Shown piece after piece: positions 1 to 7,102 of a stretch of 27,257 nucleotides of DNA. The notes under the pieces were generated by a model that was not told the origin of the DNA, made no database searches, and was given only the letters and a program-made list of their open reading frames with translations. Every line of letters begins with the position of its first letter. Positions within the stretch are counted from its first letter, which is position 1. This stretch comes from Candidatus Elarobacter sp. (GTDB lineage: Bacteria; Vulcanimicrobiota; Vulcanimicrobiia; Vulcanimicrobiales; Vulcanimicrobiaceae), in the NCBI GenBank assembly GCA_030150085.1, contig JASLGJ010000371.1:1-27257 (forward strand), written 5' to 3'. A program made the position numbers and the translations under genes.

Positions 1-1309
1 CGTTGACGTTGCCCGAGCCTTCCCAGATCGAGTTGACCGGAGCCTCGCGGTACAGGCGCGGCATGATGCTCTCCTCGACGTAGCCGTTGCCGCCCAGGCA
101 CTCCATCGCCTCGCCGGTCATGACCGGCCCGCGCTTGCAGACCCAGTACTTGCCCAGCGCGATCCCGAGCCGCGCGAAGGCCGCCTCGCGCTCGTCGCGC
201 CCGCCGTCGTCGACCGCGCGCGCCAGGCGCAGCAGCAGCGTCGTCGCCGCTTCCGATTCGAGCGCGAGGTCGGCCAGCACGTTGCGCATGAGCGGCTGGT
301 CGACCAGGAGCGCACCGAACGCGCGCCGGTGCCGGGCGTGGTGCGCGGCCTGCGCGAAGGCCTGGCGCATCAGCGCCGCCGTGCCGCCCACGCAGTCCAG
401 GCGGGTGTGGTTGACCATCTCGATGATGGTCGCGACGCCGCGGCCCTCCTCGCCGACGCGCAGCGCCAAAGCCTGGTCCAGCTCGATCTCGCTCGAGGCG
501 TTGGAGCGGTTGCCGAGCTTGTCCTTGAGGCGCTGGATGCGCAGCGCGTTGCGCGTGCCGTCGGGCAGCACGCGCGGGAGCAGAAAGCAGGTCAGCCCCG
601 CCGGGGCCTGCGCGAGCACCAGGAACGCATCCGACATCGGTGCCGAGCAGAACCACTTGTGACCGGTCAGCGCGTAGGTGTCGCCGTCGAACGGCTCGGC
701 CCGGGTGGTGTTGGCGCGCACGTCCGAGCCGCCTTGCTTCTCGGTCATCGCCATCCCGCACAGCGCGCCGCGCTTGGCGCGCAGCGGCTTGAGCACCGGC
801 TCGTACGTGGTCGAGGTGAGCACCGGCTCGAACAGCGCGGCCAGATCGGGCCGCCGGCGCAGCACCGGAATGGAGGCGTACGTCATCGAGATCGGGCAGC
901 CGTGCCCGGACTCCACTTGCGACCAGACCAGGAACTTCGCCGCCCGCGCGACGTGCGCGCCCGGGCGCGGCGCGCGCCACGGCTCGCCGTGCAGCCCGTG
1001 CGAGACCGCGACCTCCATCAGCCGGTGCCAGCTCGGGTGAAAGGCGACCTCGTCGATCCGGTTGCCGTAGCGGTCGTGCGTGCGCAGCTCGGGCTCGTTG
1101 CGGTTGGCCTCGAACCCCCAGGCGATCGCCTCCTCCGAGCCGGCCAGCGTGCCGAGCGCGCGCAGCGCCGGCTCGTCCCAGCCCGCCCCCTCGCGCCGCA
1201 CCCCCTCCAGCAGCGCGACGTCCCGTCCGGCAACGTCGTAGCCCGCCAGCGGCGGAGCCTGGTTCGTCACCTCGTGCGTGTCGTGCCGGGGCCGGTCGAT
1301 CGTGTCCAT
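1..1309 (-). CDS. aidB: AidB-type acyl-CoA dehydrogenase (3' part outside window)
   Basis: Flavoprotein of the acyl-CoA dehydrogenase superfamily, AidB branch, linked in E. coli to the adaptive response to DNA alkylation. About 436 codons are visible. The frame follows AidB throughout: N-terminal half with the TEKQGGSDVRANTT block, then GHKWFCSAPMSDAFLVLAQA, the LKDKLGNRSNAS stretch, GGNGYVEES, and REAPVNSIWEGSGN at residues 421-434. E. coli AidB continues roughly 100 residues beyond this point into its DNA-binding C-terminal region, which lies outside the window. The ATG at 1309 is chosen because GGAGG lies 6 nt upstream on the minus strand. It is transcribed divergently from the zinc-cluster gene at 1395, with 85 nt between them. 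No Ada-like operator was recognised in that gap. The family call is firm; a DNA-repair role here is by homology only. Confidence 0.92.
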   Translation of the reverse strand, partial: MDTIDRPRHDTHEVTNQAPPLAGYDVAGRDVALLEGVRREGAGWDEPALRALGTLAGSEEAIAWGFEANRNEPELRTHDRYGNRIDEVAFHPSWHRLMEVAVSHGLHGEPWRAPRPGAHVARAAKFLVWSQVESGHGCPISMTYASIPVLRRRPDLAALFEPVLTSTTYEPVLKPLRAKRGALCGMAMTEKQGGSDVRANTTRAEPFDGDTYALTGHKWFCSAPMSDAFLVLAQAPAGLTCFLLPRVLPDGTRNALRIQRLKDKLGNRSNASSEIELDQALALRVGEEGRGVATIIEMVNHTRLDCVGGTAALMRQAFAQAAHHARHRRAFGALLVDQPLMRNVLADLALESEAATTLLLRLARAVDDGGRDEREAAFARLGIALGKYWVCKRGPVMTGEAMECLGGNGYVEESIMPRLYREAPVNSIWEGSGNVN

Positions 1310-1394
1310 GCGAAGCCTCCGCCCCAGCGGTTCGGCGGAACGCACGCGGACCCCGGTAGAGGATTTCGCGCCGGCGGCTCGGACCGAGCGGCAT

Positions 1395-2393
1395 ATGAGC
1401 ATGCTGTGGGCGCGGCAGGGCGACGGGCGGCTCGTGAACGCCGACGAGGTGGCGGCGGGGCTTGGGCCGGACGATCCGCACCCGCGCGGGTTCGTCTGCG
1501 CTTCGGCGGCGTGCCAGGCGCGGCTGACGTTCTACCACGAGCACCCGCAAGGCGACACCGTCATTCCGCCGCACTTCCAGCTGACCGCGCTGGGGGCGGG
1601 GCAGACGGCGCGGCACGACGAGGGCTGCGAGGTCGAGGACGGGTCGTGGATGACGCCGACCGGCGAGCAGCCCGGACCCGCGCCACGCACCCGGCCGCGC
1701 CGCCTGCGGCTGGAGGAACGCGTCCACCGGCTCGCGCTGCGCCGCTCGCCCGACCCGCACGCGGTCGTGGCCGACTCGCATGCGAGTGCGCCCGACGACG
1801 CGCCTGAGCCGGTGCGCGCGGAGATCGGCACTCGTCCGGGACCGGGACCCGGCAGCGCGGCGGACCGTGCGCGGCGGCTGACCTCGGCGTCCGCGGTGGG
1901 GCAGCGGCACCGCGAGATTCGCGAGGACGACGACGGCGCGGTGGTGCTGTTCAGCGGGCGCGAGGTGCTGTGGCGCAACTTCGTCTACGAGCCGCACCGC
2001 TACGGCGAGATGGTGGAACGGTTCCGGTTCTTCGGCACGCCGCCGCACCGGGTCGCGCTGATCGTGCGCCCGGTGGGTGTGGATCGTCGCGAGGACGGCT
2101 GGTGGCGCCTCAAGTGCGCCCCGTTCTGGTTTTACCCGGACGACGACGTCGCGGTGCCGATGCTCGTCACGCAGCGGCGCGAGCTGTTCGGCGAGCTGGA
2201 CTTCGAGCGGCTCTACGTCGCGCTGGTGGAGTTGACGATCCGCCAGTACGAGCGCGACTACGACGATGGCGACGACCCGTTCCAGGCGACGTACCTCTTC
2301 GGCACCGTCGCCGACCCGGCCGACTTCGGTCCCTTCGAAACCGTCGAGGAGTACGCCGACTTCCAAGCCCGCGCCGCGGACGAAGCTGCATAG
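1395..2393 (+). CDS. Uncharacterised protein with N-terminal CoiA-like zinc cluster
   Basis: A 332-residue protein not recognised as a whole. The first 80 residues hold C35-x4-C40, H60-F61 and H74-x3-C78, a Cys/His spacing like the zinc module at the N-terminus of CoiA-like competence proteins and related nuclease-associated proteins. Residues about 80-175 are a low-complexity linker rich in Pro, Arg and Ala. The C-terminal part (about 180-332) is a compact domain rich in aromatic and acidic residues (WWRLKCAPFWFYPDDD, YERDYDDGDD) with no catalytic motif I can name. The start could be the ATG at 1395 or the one at 1401; neither has a strong ribosome-binding site. The frame stays open further upstream to an ATG at 1278, but that would overlap the start of the divergent aidB. 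Function unknown; a nucleic-acid role is only inferred from the zinc module. Confidence 0.75.
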   Translation: MSMLWARQGDGRLVNADEVAAGLGPDDPHPRGFVCASAACQARLTFYHEHPQGDTVIPPHFQLTALGAGQTARHDEGCEVEDGSWMTPTGEQPGPAPRTRPRRLRLEERVHRLALRRSPDPHAVVADSHASAPDDAPEPVRAEIGTRPGPGPGSAADRARRLTSASAVGQRHREIREDDDGAVVLFSGREVLWRNFVYEPHRYGEMVERFRFFGTPPHRVALIVRPVGVDRREDGWWRLKCAPFWFYPDDDVAVPMLVTQRRELFGELDFERLYVALVELTIRQYERDYDDGDDPFQATYLFGTVADPADFGPFETVEEYADFQARAADEAA

Positions 2394-2474
2394 AGCGGCA
2401 GTTGTCGGCTGCGAAGGAGCCTTGAGGCGGAGGGTGACGGCAAGGCGTGTTCGCCGAGGTCGCAGGGGCGGCGG

Positions 2475-2486
2475 CAGCGTACGCTG
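2475..2486. repeat. 12-nt perfect palindrome upstream of the 110-residue gene
   Basis: CAGCGTACGCTG reads identically on both strands and ends 4 nt before the ATG at 2491. It could be an operator for a dimeric regulator or a hairpin that limits access to the start, since no Shine-Dalgarno sequence is present. A chance palindrome is quite possible in such GC-rich DNA. Confidence 0.3.
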
Positions 2487-2490
2487 TCGC

Positions 2491-2823
2491 ATGGCACGCC
2501 GGACGGGCATTACGATCACCGAGTTGCAGGAGCAGATCTTCGCGCGGGAGGGCTTCCGCGTCTCGTTCGAGCGCCTGGGCGCGAGCGACGACCCGCTCCG
2601 GCCCTATGACTACCCGGTGATGGCGCCCAACGGCTGGAAGGTCTCCGACTGGCAGCGCATCCGCCTCGCCGCCTACGTGCTGGCCTTCCGCGGCGTGACC
2701 GTCTACCGCGGCGACCAGAAGCCGATCGGCCGCGACCTCACGCTCGGGCACCTGCGCGACAGCTACTACCAAGCCGAGTACGGCACGCTCGCGCCCGATG
2801 TGGCCGAGGTGCCGAAGCGCTGA
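2491..2823 (+). CDS. Hypothetical protein, 110 aa
   Basis: Small soluble protein I do not recognise. It has no signal peptide, membrane segment or cysteine. The sequence is mixed and globular-looking (TELQEQIFAREGF, PNGWKVSDWQRIRLAAYVLAF, GHLRDSYYQAEYG), which argues for real coding rather than a chance frame in GC-rich DNA. The ATG at 2491 is chosen because the residues before it are the Arg-rich composition typical of shadow frames. No clear Shine-Dalgarno sequence precedes it, only the palindrome at 2475-2486. It lies 97 nt after the zinc-cluster gene on the same strand and may be cotranscribed with it. Function unknown. Confidence 0.6.
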   Translation: MARRTGITITELQEQIFAREGFRVSFERLGASDDPLRPYDYPVMAPNGWKVSDWQRIRLAAYVLAFRGVTVYRGDQKPIGRDLTLGHLRDSYYQAEYGTLAPDVAEVPKR

Positions 2824-2915
2824 GTAACTCGTCGCGGTGCGCGGCAAGCGGTGACCGGTACGGCGAGGCGGGACCGTGCTGCCGACGGCGTGATTGCCTG
2901 AGGTCACCGCTGAAT

Positions 2916-2977
2916 CCGTAAGCGCTCCGTAAGCCGCCTCGTTAGCGCGCGGTAAGTCCGGCTTGCGAGAGTAGGAC
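2916..2977 (+). promoter_or_regulatory. Candidate response-regulator operator: four GTAAG-like boxes, and -10
   Basis: Within the 208-nt non-coding gap 2824-3031, GTAAGC at 2918, GTAAGC at 2929, GTTAGC at 2941 and GTAAGT at 2952 form a tandem array with start-to-start spacing of 11, 12 and 11 bp. The unit is about 11 bp with a CCGTAAGC core. OmpR/PhoB-family response regulators typically bind head-to-tail repeats with this period (for example PhoB boxes, and the paired GTAAA half-sites of CpxR). A weak -10 (TAGGAC, 2972-2977) lies about 10 bp after the last unit, as in PhoB-type promoters where the boxes replace the -35. It would drive the protease gene at 3032. The repeats are seen directly; the regulator class is inferred. 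The remainder of the gap shows nothing else I can name. Confidence 0.5.
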
Positions 2978-3031
2978 GAGGCGGACCCGGCTGCCCGTTC
3001 GGTCCATGCCTTCCGCAACGAGGTGTACACC

Positions 3032-5971
3032 ATGTCCCATTGCATCGGGACGGTGCAAACCGTCACGCCCACCGTCTCGATCGGGCCCGATTCGGGCGCG
3101 GCGCCCAGCTCGCCGAACGTCTGGACCGTCGATTTCGCCTATACGCCGGCACCGACCGGGACGAAGTTCGTCATCCTCCACTTCTCGGGGGCGAGCTTCC
3201 CGGCCGCAAATCGGCTCGAGGTCGACCTCGGTTACGATACGGACGTCTTCACCGCGAGCGACGGTGCCGATCTGTGGACGCGCCCGATCAACGTCTACGC
3301 GGTCGGCCCTAGCGTCACGATCCGCTACGTCACCAACGGTGCGGCAACCGGCGGCGTCACGCTGGACAAGTACGGCCGCGGCGAGCGGCACGCGGGCGAA
3401 CAGGACCCGAGCGCGCTCTCGAACAGCGACCCGTTCCAGGGCGACGCGACGTATACCGAGCCGATCTACGACCCGTTTCGGTTCTGCCACACGCCGCCGA
3501 ACTGGGAGAACGTCGAGTGCGTTCCCGTCACGGACTTCCGGCTGCCACTCTCGCGCAGCGTCGGGATGGTCGTGATGATCTCACCTTCGGAGATCATGGC
3601 GGGCGACATCGTATCGTCGTGCTCGGTCACCCTGATCGACACCGACATCGTGCTCACCGCCGGGCACTGTTTCGAGGCGACCGGCACCGATGCGCACACT
3701 GCCTCGGTGATCTTCGACTACGACACGCAGTGCGGCGGCGCGCGGCCCGCCGGCTACGCGGGACGGTTCGTCAAAGTCGACAAGCAGCTCGCATGGCGCT
3801 TCGACGGCGGCTTGGACTACTGCGTCATGCGCCTCAAGTCGCCGCCGGGCCTCACGCCGATCACGCCGCGCACCGACATTCCGGCCGTCGGCGAGCAGGT
3901 CTTCGGCGTCCATCATCCCAACGGCGCGGTGAAGAAGCTCTCCACGCCGCATCCCGGTTTCGCCACCGTCCTGTCGAGCGGCGCGTCCGCGATCGGCGTC
4001 GATCTCGACGTCTCGGGCGGCAGCTCGGGTTCGGGCTTGTTCGATACGTCGGGCCGCATCACCGGCGTGCTGTCGGTCGGCAGCGCGTGCTCGTTGTCGT
4101 ACTTTCCGACCGGCTCGATCCTCAAGGACATCGCGTCGCCGCCGAGCGCGCCACCGACCACGCGCGACGTGGTGATCGTGTTCGACCGCTCCGGCAGCAT
4201 GTCGCTCGATGCCGGCACGGGCCGCACCAAGATGGAGGAAGCGCGCGACGCCGCTTCGCTGTTCGTGCAGCTCGTGCGAACCGGAACCGGCAATCGCGTG
4301 GGACTCGTCTCGTTCAGCACCGCCGCCAGCTCGCCGGCGGATTTTCCGATCGCGCCCGCGACGGCTGCCGACAAGCTCGCGCTGGTCGGACCGGTGCCGT
4401 ACACGACGGGGATCGTCGGCGCCCTGGCGCCTAGCGGTTCGACCACGATCGGCGGCGGCCTGGAAGCCGGACAGGCGCAGTTCCCGGTGTCCACCGGTAA
4501 CCCGCGCTCCATCCTGCTGCTCACCGACGGCTTGCAGAACACGCCGCCGATGATCGCCGACGCCGGCCCGCTCAGCGGCATCGGCATCGACGTGATCGGG
4601 TTCGGCACCGAGGCGAACCTCGACGGTGCGCTTCTGACCGACCTGGCGAACGCGCACGACGGTCTCTACCACCGCGCCGGCGATCCGCTCGCACTGCGCA
4701 AGTTCTTCGCGCTGGCGTTCGGCACGATCTTCGAGGCCGGAGCGCTGATGGATCCCGACTACGTGCTGCCCAAGGGCGATGCCGAGTCCGCGCCGATCCC
4801 GTTCCGCGTCTGCGGCGAAGAGACCGTCACCATCGTCGCGGGCTGGGACGATCCGGCGGGCGACCTCTCGCTCAGCGTCACGACGCCCGGCGGCTCGACG
4901 ATCACCGCGGCGTCCGCAGGAACCGAGTCGTCGACCGGTCTGACGTGGACGTTCTTGCGCATCCCGCTGCCGCACGGCGGAGAGCGCGACGGCCAATGGA
5001 ACGCCGTGGTGGTTCGGCCGCGGGGCGGCGGTGAATTTCCGGCGCCCTTGCCCGAGCTGAACTTCTTCGTCAGCGTCATCGCAAGCGGCGGCCCGGCCCT
5101 CACCCGCTTTCCGCAGCCGCGCAAACCGTACTACACCGGCGACACGATCAACCCGCTGGTGACCATCCGCTATCCGCAAGCCGGCGGGTGGCCCGACGGT
5201 ACGAAGGTTCGGCTCACCGTGACGCGTCCCGACAAGAGCGTCGGCACGATCCTTGCGCGCAGCGGGCTGGGTCCGCCGACGACACGCGACGCCGACACGA
5301 TCCCCGCGCGCCAGTCGACGCTGCTCGCGCTGGAACAGCCCGGAAAGCCGGTCGTCACCTACGTCGATCAAAGCTTCGAGCTGCTCGACGACGCCGCGCA
5401 CAACACCGGTTTCTTCGAAGACAGCGGCGTCTTCGGCAACCCGATGAGCGACCTGCTGACCGTCGAGGGAAACTACACCTTTCACGCCGTCGCGACGTAC
5501 GGCACCGGCTGCGTCTCGACGCGCGAGGTCTCCTGGGCGCTGCATGTCGACGTCGGAATCGACCCGTCGAAGACGACGGTGACGACGAGCACCGCCAGCA
5601 CCAACCCAAACGGCACGGTGAGCGGAACGATCACCGTCACGCCGACCGATCAGTACGGCAACCAGGTCGGTCCCGGACGAGTCGGCGGCTTCACCGTGAC
5701 GGCCGGGGCCGGCACGACCGTCACCGGGCCCGGCACGGACAACGGCGACGGCTCGTACACCTACCCTGTCGTCTGGGACCCGAACGCGGGTCCACCGAGC
5801 GTGATCGTGACCCAGCCCGGCAGACCGCCGGTCGTCGTTGCGCCGCCCCCGTCCGGCAAGCCCGCGCCCAAGCCCGGCGGCTGCGCGAACCAGCTCGGGC
5901 TGCTGTGGCTCGTGCTGTTGCTCGCGGCTCTCGTGATCTTGCTGGTCGTGCTGCTGATCCTCAAGCCGTAG
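3032..5971 (+). CDS. Trypsin-like protease / vWA / Ig-like multidomain protein with C-terminal TM anchor
   Basis: A 979-residue multidomain protein. Residues 1-150 are a beta-rich module of unknown type. Residues about 175-360 are a chymotrypsin-fold protease with a complete triad: His in TAGHC (209-213, His212), Asp262 in GGLDYCVMRL, and Ser332 in GGSSGSGL. Residues about 380-560 are a von Willebrand A domain with the MIDAS motif DRSGS (385-389) and LLTDG (Asp499). Then come beta-sandwich segments (about 575-830), an invasin-like Ig module (about 845-930, ending near NGDGSYTYPV), a Pro/Lys-rich linker and one hydrophobic helix (about 957-977) followed only by Lys-Pro. No Sec or Tat signal peptide is visible. 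An in-frame GTG at 3023 adds only three residues. ATG 3032 is preceded by ACGAGG. Domain calls are firm. Substrate, topology and function are unknown; adhesion, processing of a partner, or a conflict-type role are all inference. Confidence 0.88.
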   Translation: MSHCIGTVQTVTPTVSIGPDSGAAPSSPNVWTVDFAYTPAPTGTKFVILHFSGASFPAANRLEVDLGYDTDVFTASDGADLWTRPINVYAVGPSVTIRYVTNGAATGGVTLDKYGRGERHAGEQDPSALSNSDPFQGDATYTEPIYDPFRFCHTPPNWENVECVPVTDFRLPLSRSVGMVVMISPSEIMAGDIVSSCSVTLIDTDIVLTAGHCFEATGTDAHTASVIFDYDTQCGGARPAGYAGRFVKVDKQLAWRFDGGLDYCVMRLKSPPGLTPITPRTDIPAVGEQVFGVHHPNGAVKKLSTPHPGFATVLSSGASAIGVDLDVSGGSSGSGLFDTSGRITGVLSVGSACSLSYFPTGSILKDIASPPSAPPTTRDVVIVFDRSGSMSLDAGTGRTKMEEARDAASLFVQLVRTGTGNRVGLVSFSTAASSPADFPIAPATAADKLALVGPVPYTTGIVGALAPSGSTTIGGGLEAGQAQFPVSTGNPRSILLLTDGLQNTPPMIADAGPLSGIGIDVIGFGTEANLDGALLTDLANAHDGLYHRAGDPLALRKFFALAFGTIFEAGALMDPDYVLPKGDAESAPIPFRVCGEETVTIVAGWDDPAGDLSLSVTTPGGSTITAASAGTESSTGLTWTFLRIPLPHGGERDGQWNAVVVRPRGGGEFPAPLPELNFFVSVIASGGPALTRFPQPRKPYYTGDTINPLVTIRYPQAGGWPDGTKVRLTVTRPDKSVGTILARSGLGPPTTRDADTIPARQSTLLALEQPGKPVVTYVDQSFELLDDAAHNTGFFEDSGVFGNPMSDLLTVEGNYTFHAVATYGTGCVSTREVSWALHVDVGIDPSKTTVTTSTASTNPNGTVSGTITVTPTDQYGNQVGPGRVGGFTVTAGAGTTVTGPGTDNGDGSYTYPVVWDPNAGPPSVIVTQPGRPPVVVAPPPSGKPAPKPGGCANQLGLLWLVLLLAALVILLVVLLILKP

Positions 5972-6003
5972 CGATCACGGCGCGAGGTGCCGCCGCAATC
6001 GCT
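5970..6003. terminator. Possible bidirectional hairpin between convergent genes
   Basis: AGCGAT at 5970-5975 pairs with ATCGCT at 5998-6003, with an inner CGGC/GCCG stem (5978-5981 with 5989-5992) and a 7-nt loop. It sits in the 33-nt gap between the convergent protease gene and the ABC ATPase gene and overlaps both stop codons. There is no T-tract, so intrinsic termination is uncertain. Confidence 0.25.
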
Positions 6004-6004
6004 C

Positions 6005-7102
6005 TCACTCGTTCGTCACCACCCGGCATGCGTCCACCGGAACCGCGAGCCGCACCGCGCTGCCGACGGCGTGGTCGTCCTGCGGCGGTGCCGAGACGCG
6101 GACCTGCGCGTCGCCGACCGCGACCAGGTAGTCGCGCGCGTCGCCGAGGTAGGTCTGGCGCACGATGCGGCCCACGAGGTGATTGGCGCCGTTCTCGTCG
6201 TAGCCGGCCGCCGTATCGCCGTCCGCCGCGGGCGTGAGGCGCAGCTCGTGCGGGCGCACGCACAGGGTCACCGGGCCGGCGCCCGGACCGTCGGCGTCCT
6301 CGCGCACGCGCAGGCGCACCCCGCCGAGTTCGGCTACACCGGGGGCGATCAGGGTCGCGGCCAGGGTGTTGGTACGGCCGATGAAGGTCGCGACGAAGCT
6401 CGAGGCCGGGCGCTCGTAGATGTCGCGCGCGGTCCCGACCTGCGCGATGCGGCCGAGCTGCATGATCGCGATGCGGTCGGCGGCGACCATCGCCTCGGCC
6501 TGGTCGTGGGTGACGTAGACCATCGTGATCCCGGTCGTGTCGTGCACGCGCCGGATCTCGAAGCGCATCTCCTCGCGCAGGTTGGCGTCGAGGTTCGAGA
6601 GCGGCTCGTCGAGCAGCAGCGTCTCCGGCTCGACCACCACCGCGCGGGCCAGCGCGACGCGCTGCTGCTGCCCGCCCGAGAGCTCGTTGGGGTAGCGCTG
6701 GGCGAGGTCGGTCAGGCGCACGCTCTGCAGCACGCGCCGCACCCGGTCCTCGATCTCGCTCCGGCCCAGCTTCTGCACGCGCAGGCCGTAGGCGACGTTC
6801 TCGAAGACCGTCTTGTGCGGCCACACCGCGTAGCTCTGGAAGATCAGCGACATCCGGCGCCGCTCGGGCGGCACCACCGCCTTGGCTGACGACACGACGC
6901 GCTCGCCGACCGCGATCGTGCCCGCGTCGGGCTTGAGGAAGCCGGCCAGCAGCTGCAGCGTCGTGGTCTTGCCGCAGCCGGAGGGTCCGACCAGCGCCAT
7001 CACCTCGCCGTCGGCGATGGCGAGGTCGATGCCGTCCACGGCCCGGCCCGCTTTGCTGCCGGGGTAGCCCTTCGCGAGGCCGACGATGTCGATTCGTGCC
7101 AT
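6005..7102 (-). CDS. ABC importer ATP-binding subunit (Fe3+/AEP/spermidine-type family)
   Basis: A 365-residue ATPase of the CUT1/iron-type importer class, powering the permease encoded just upstream. Visible motifs: Walker A GPSGCGKT (39-46), Q-loop Gln89, signature LSGGQ (141-145), Walker B LLLDEP (162-167) and switch His199. Residues about 280-360 form the C-terminal TOBE-like regulatory domain usual in this class. The ATG at 7102 shares its A with the last base of the permease stop (TGATG), so translation is coupled. It is the last gene of the five-gene operon running from 14026. FbpC-like annotation would be automatic, but the operon context (aminotransferase and 2-hydroxyacid dehydrogenase) points to an organic substrate rather than iron. 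Confidence 0.92.
   Translation of the reverse strand: MARIDIVGLAKGYPGSKAGRAVDGIDLAIADGEVMALVGPSGCGKTTTLQLLAGFLKPDAGTIAVGERVVSSAKAVVPPERRRMSLIFQSYAVWPHKTVFENVAYGLRVQKLGRSEIEDRVRRVLQSVRLTDLAQRYPNELSGGQQQRVALARAVVVEPETLLLDEPLSNLDANLREEMRFEIRRVHDTTGITMVYVTHDQAEAMVAADRIAIMQLGRIAQVGTARDIYERPASSFVATFIGRTNTLAATLIAPGVAELGGVRLRVREDADGPGAGPVTLCVRPHELRLTPAADGDTAAGYDENGANHLVGRIVRQTYLGDARDYLVAVGDAQVRVSAPPQDDHAVGSAVRLAVPVDACRVVTNE

Noticed and set aside
3000..3600. Alternative frames starting inside the protease gene on both strands
   Set aside because: They have Arg/Ser-rich composition with no recognisable domain and are contained in a well-supported 979-residue gene.
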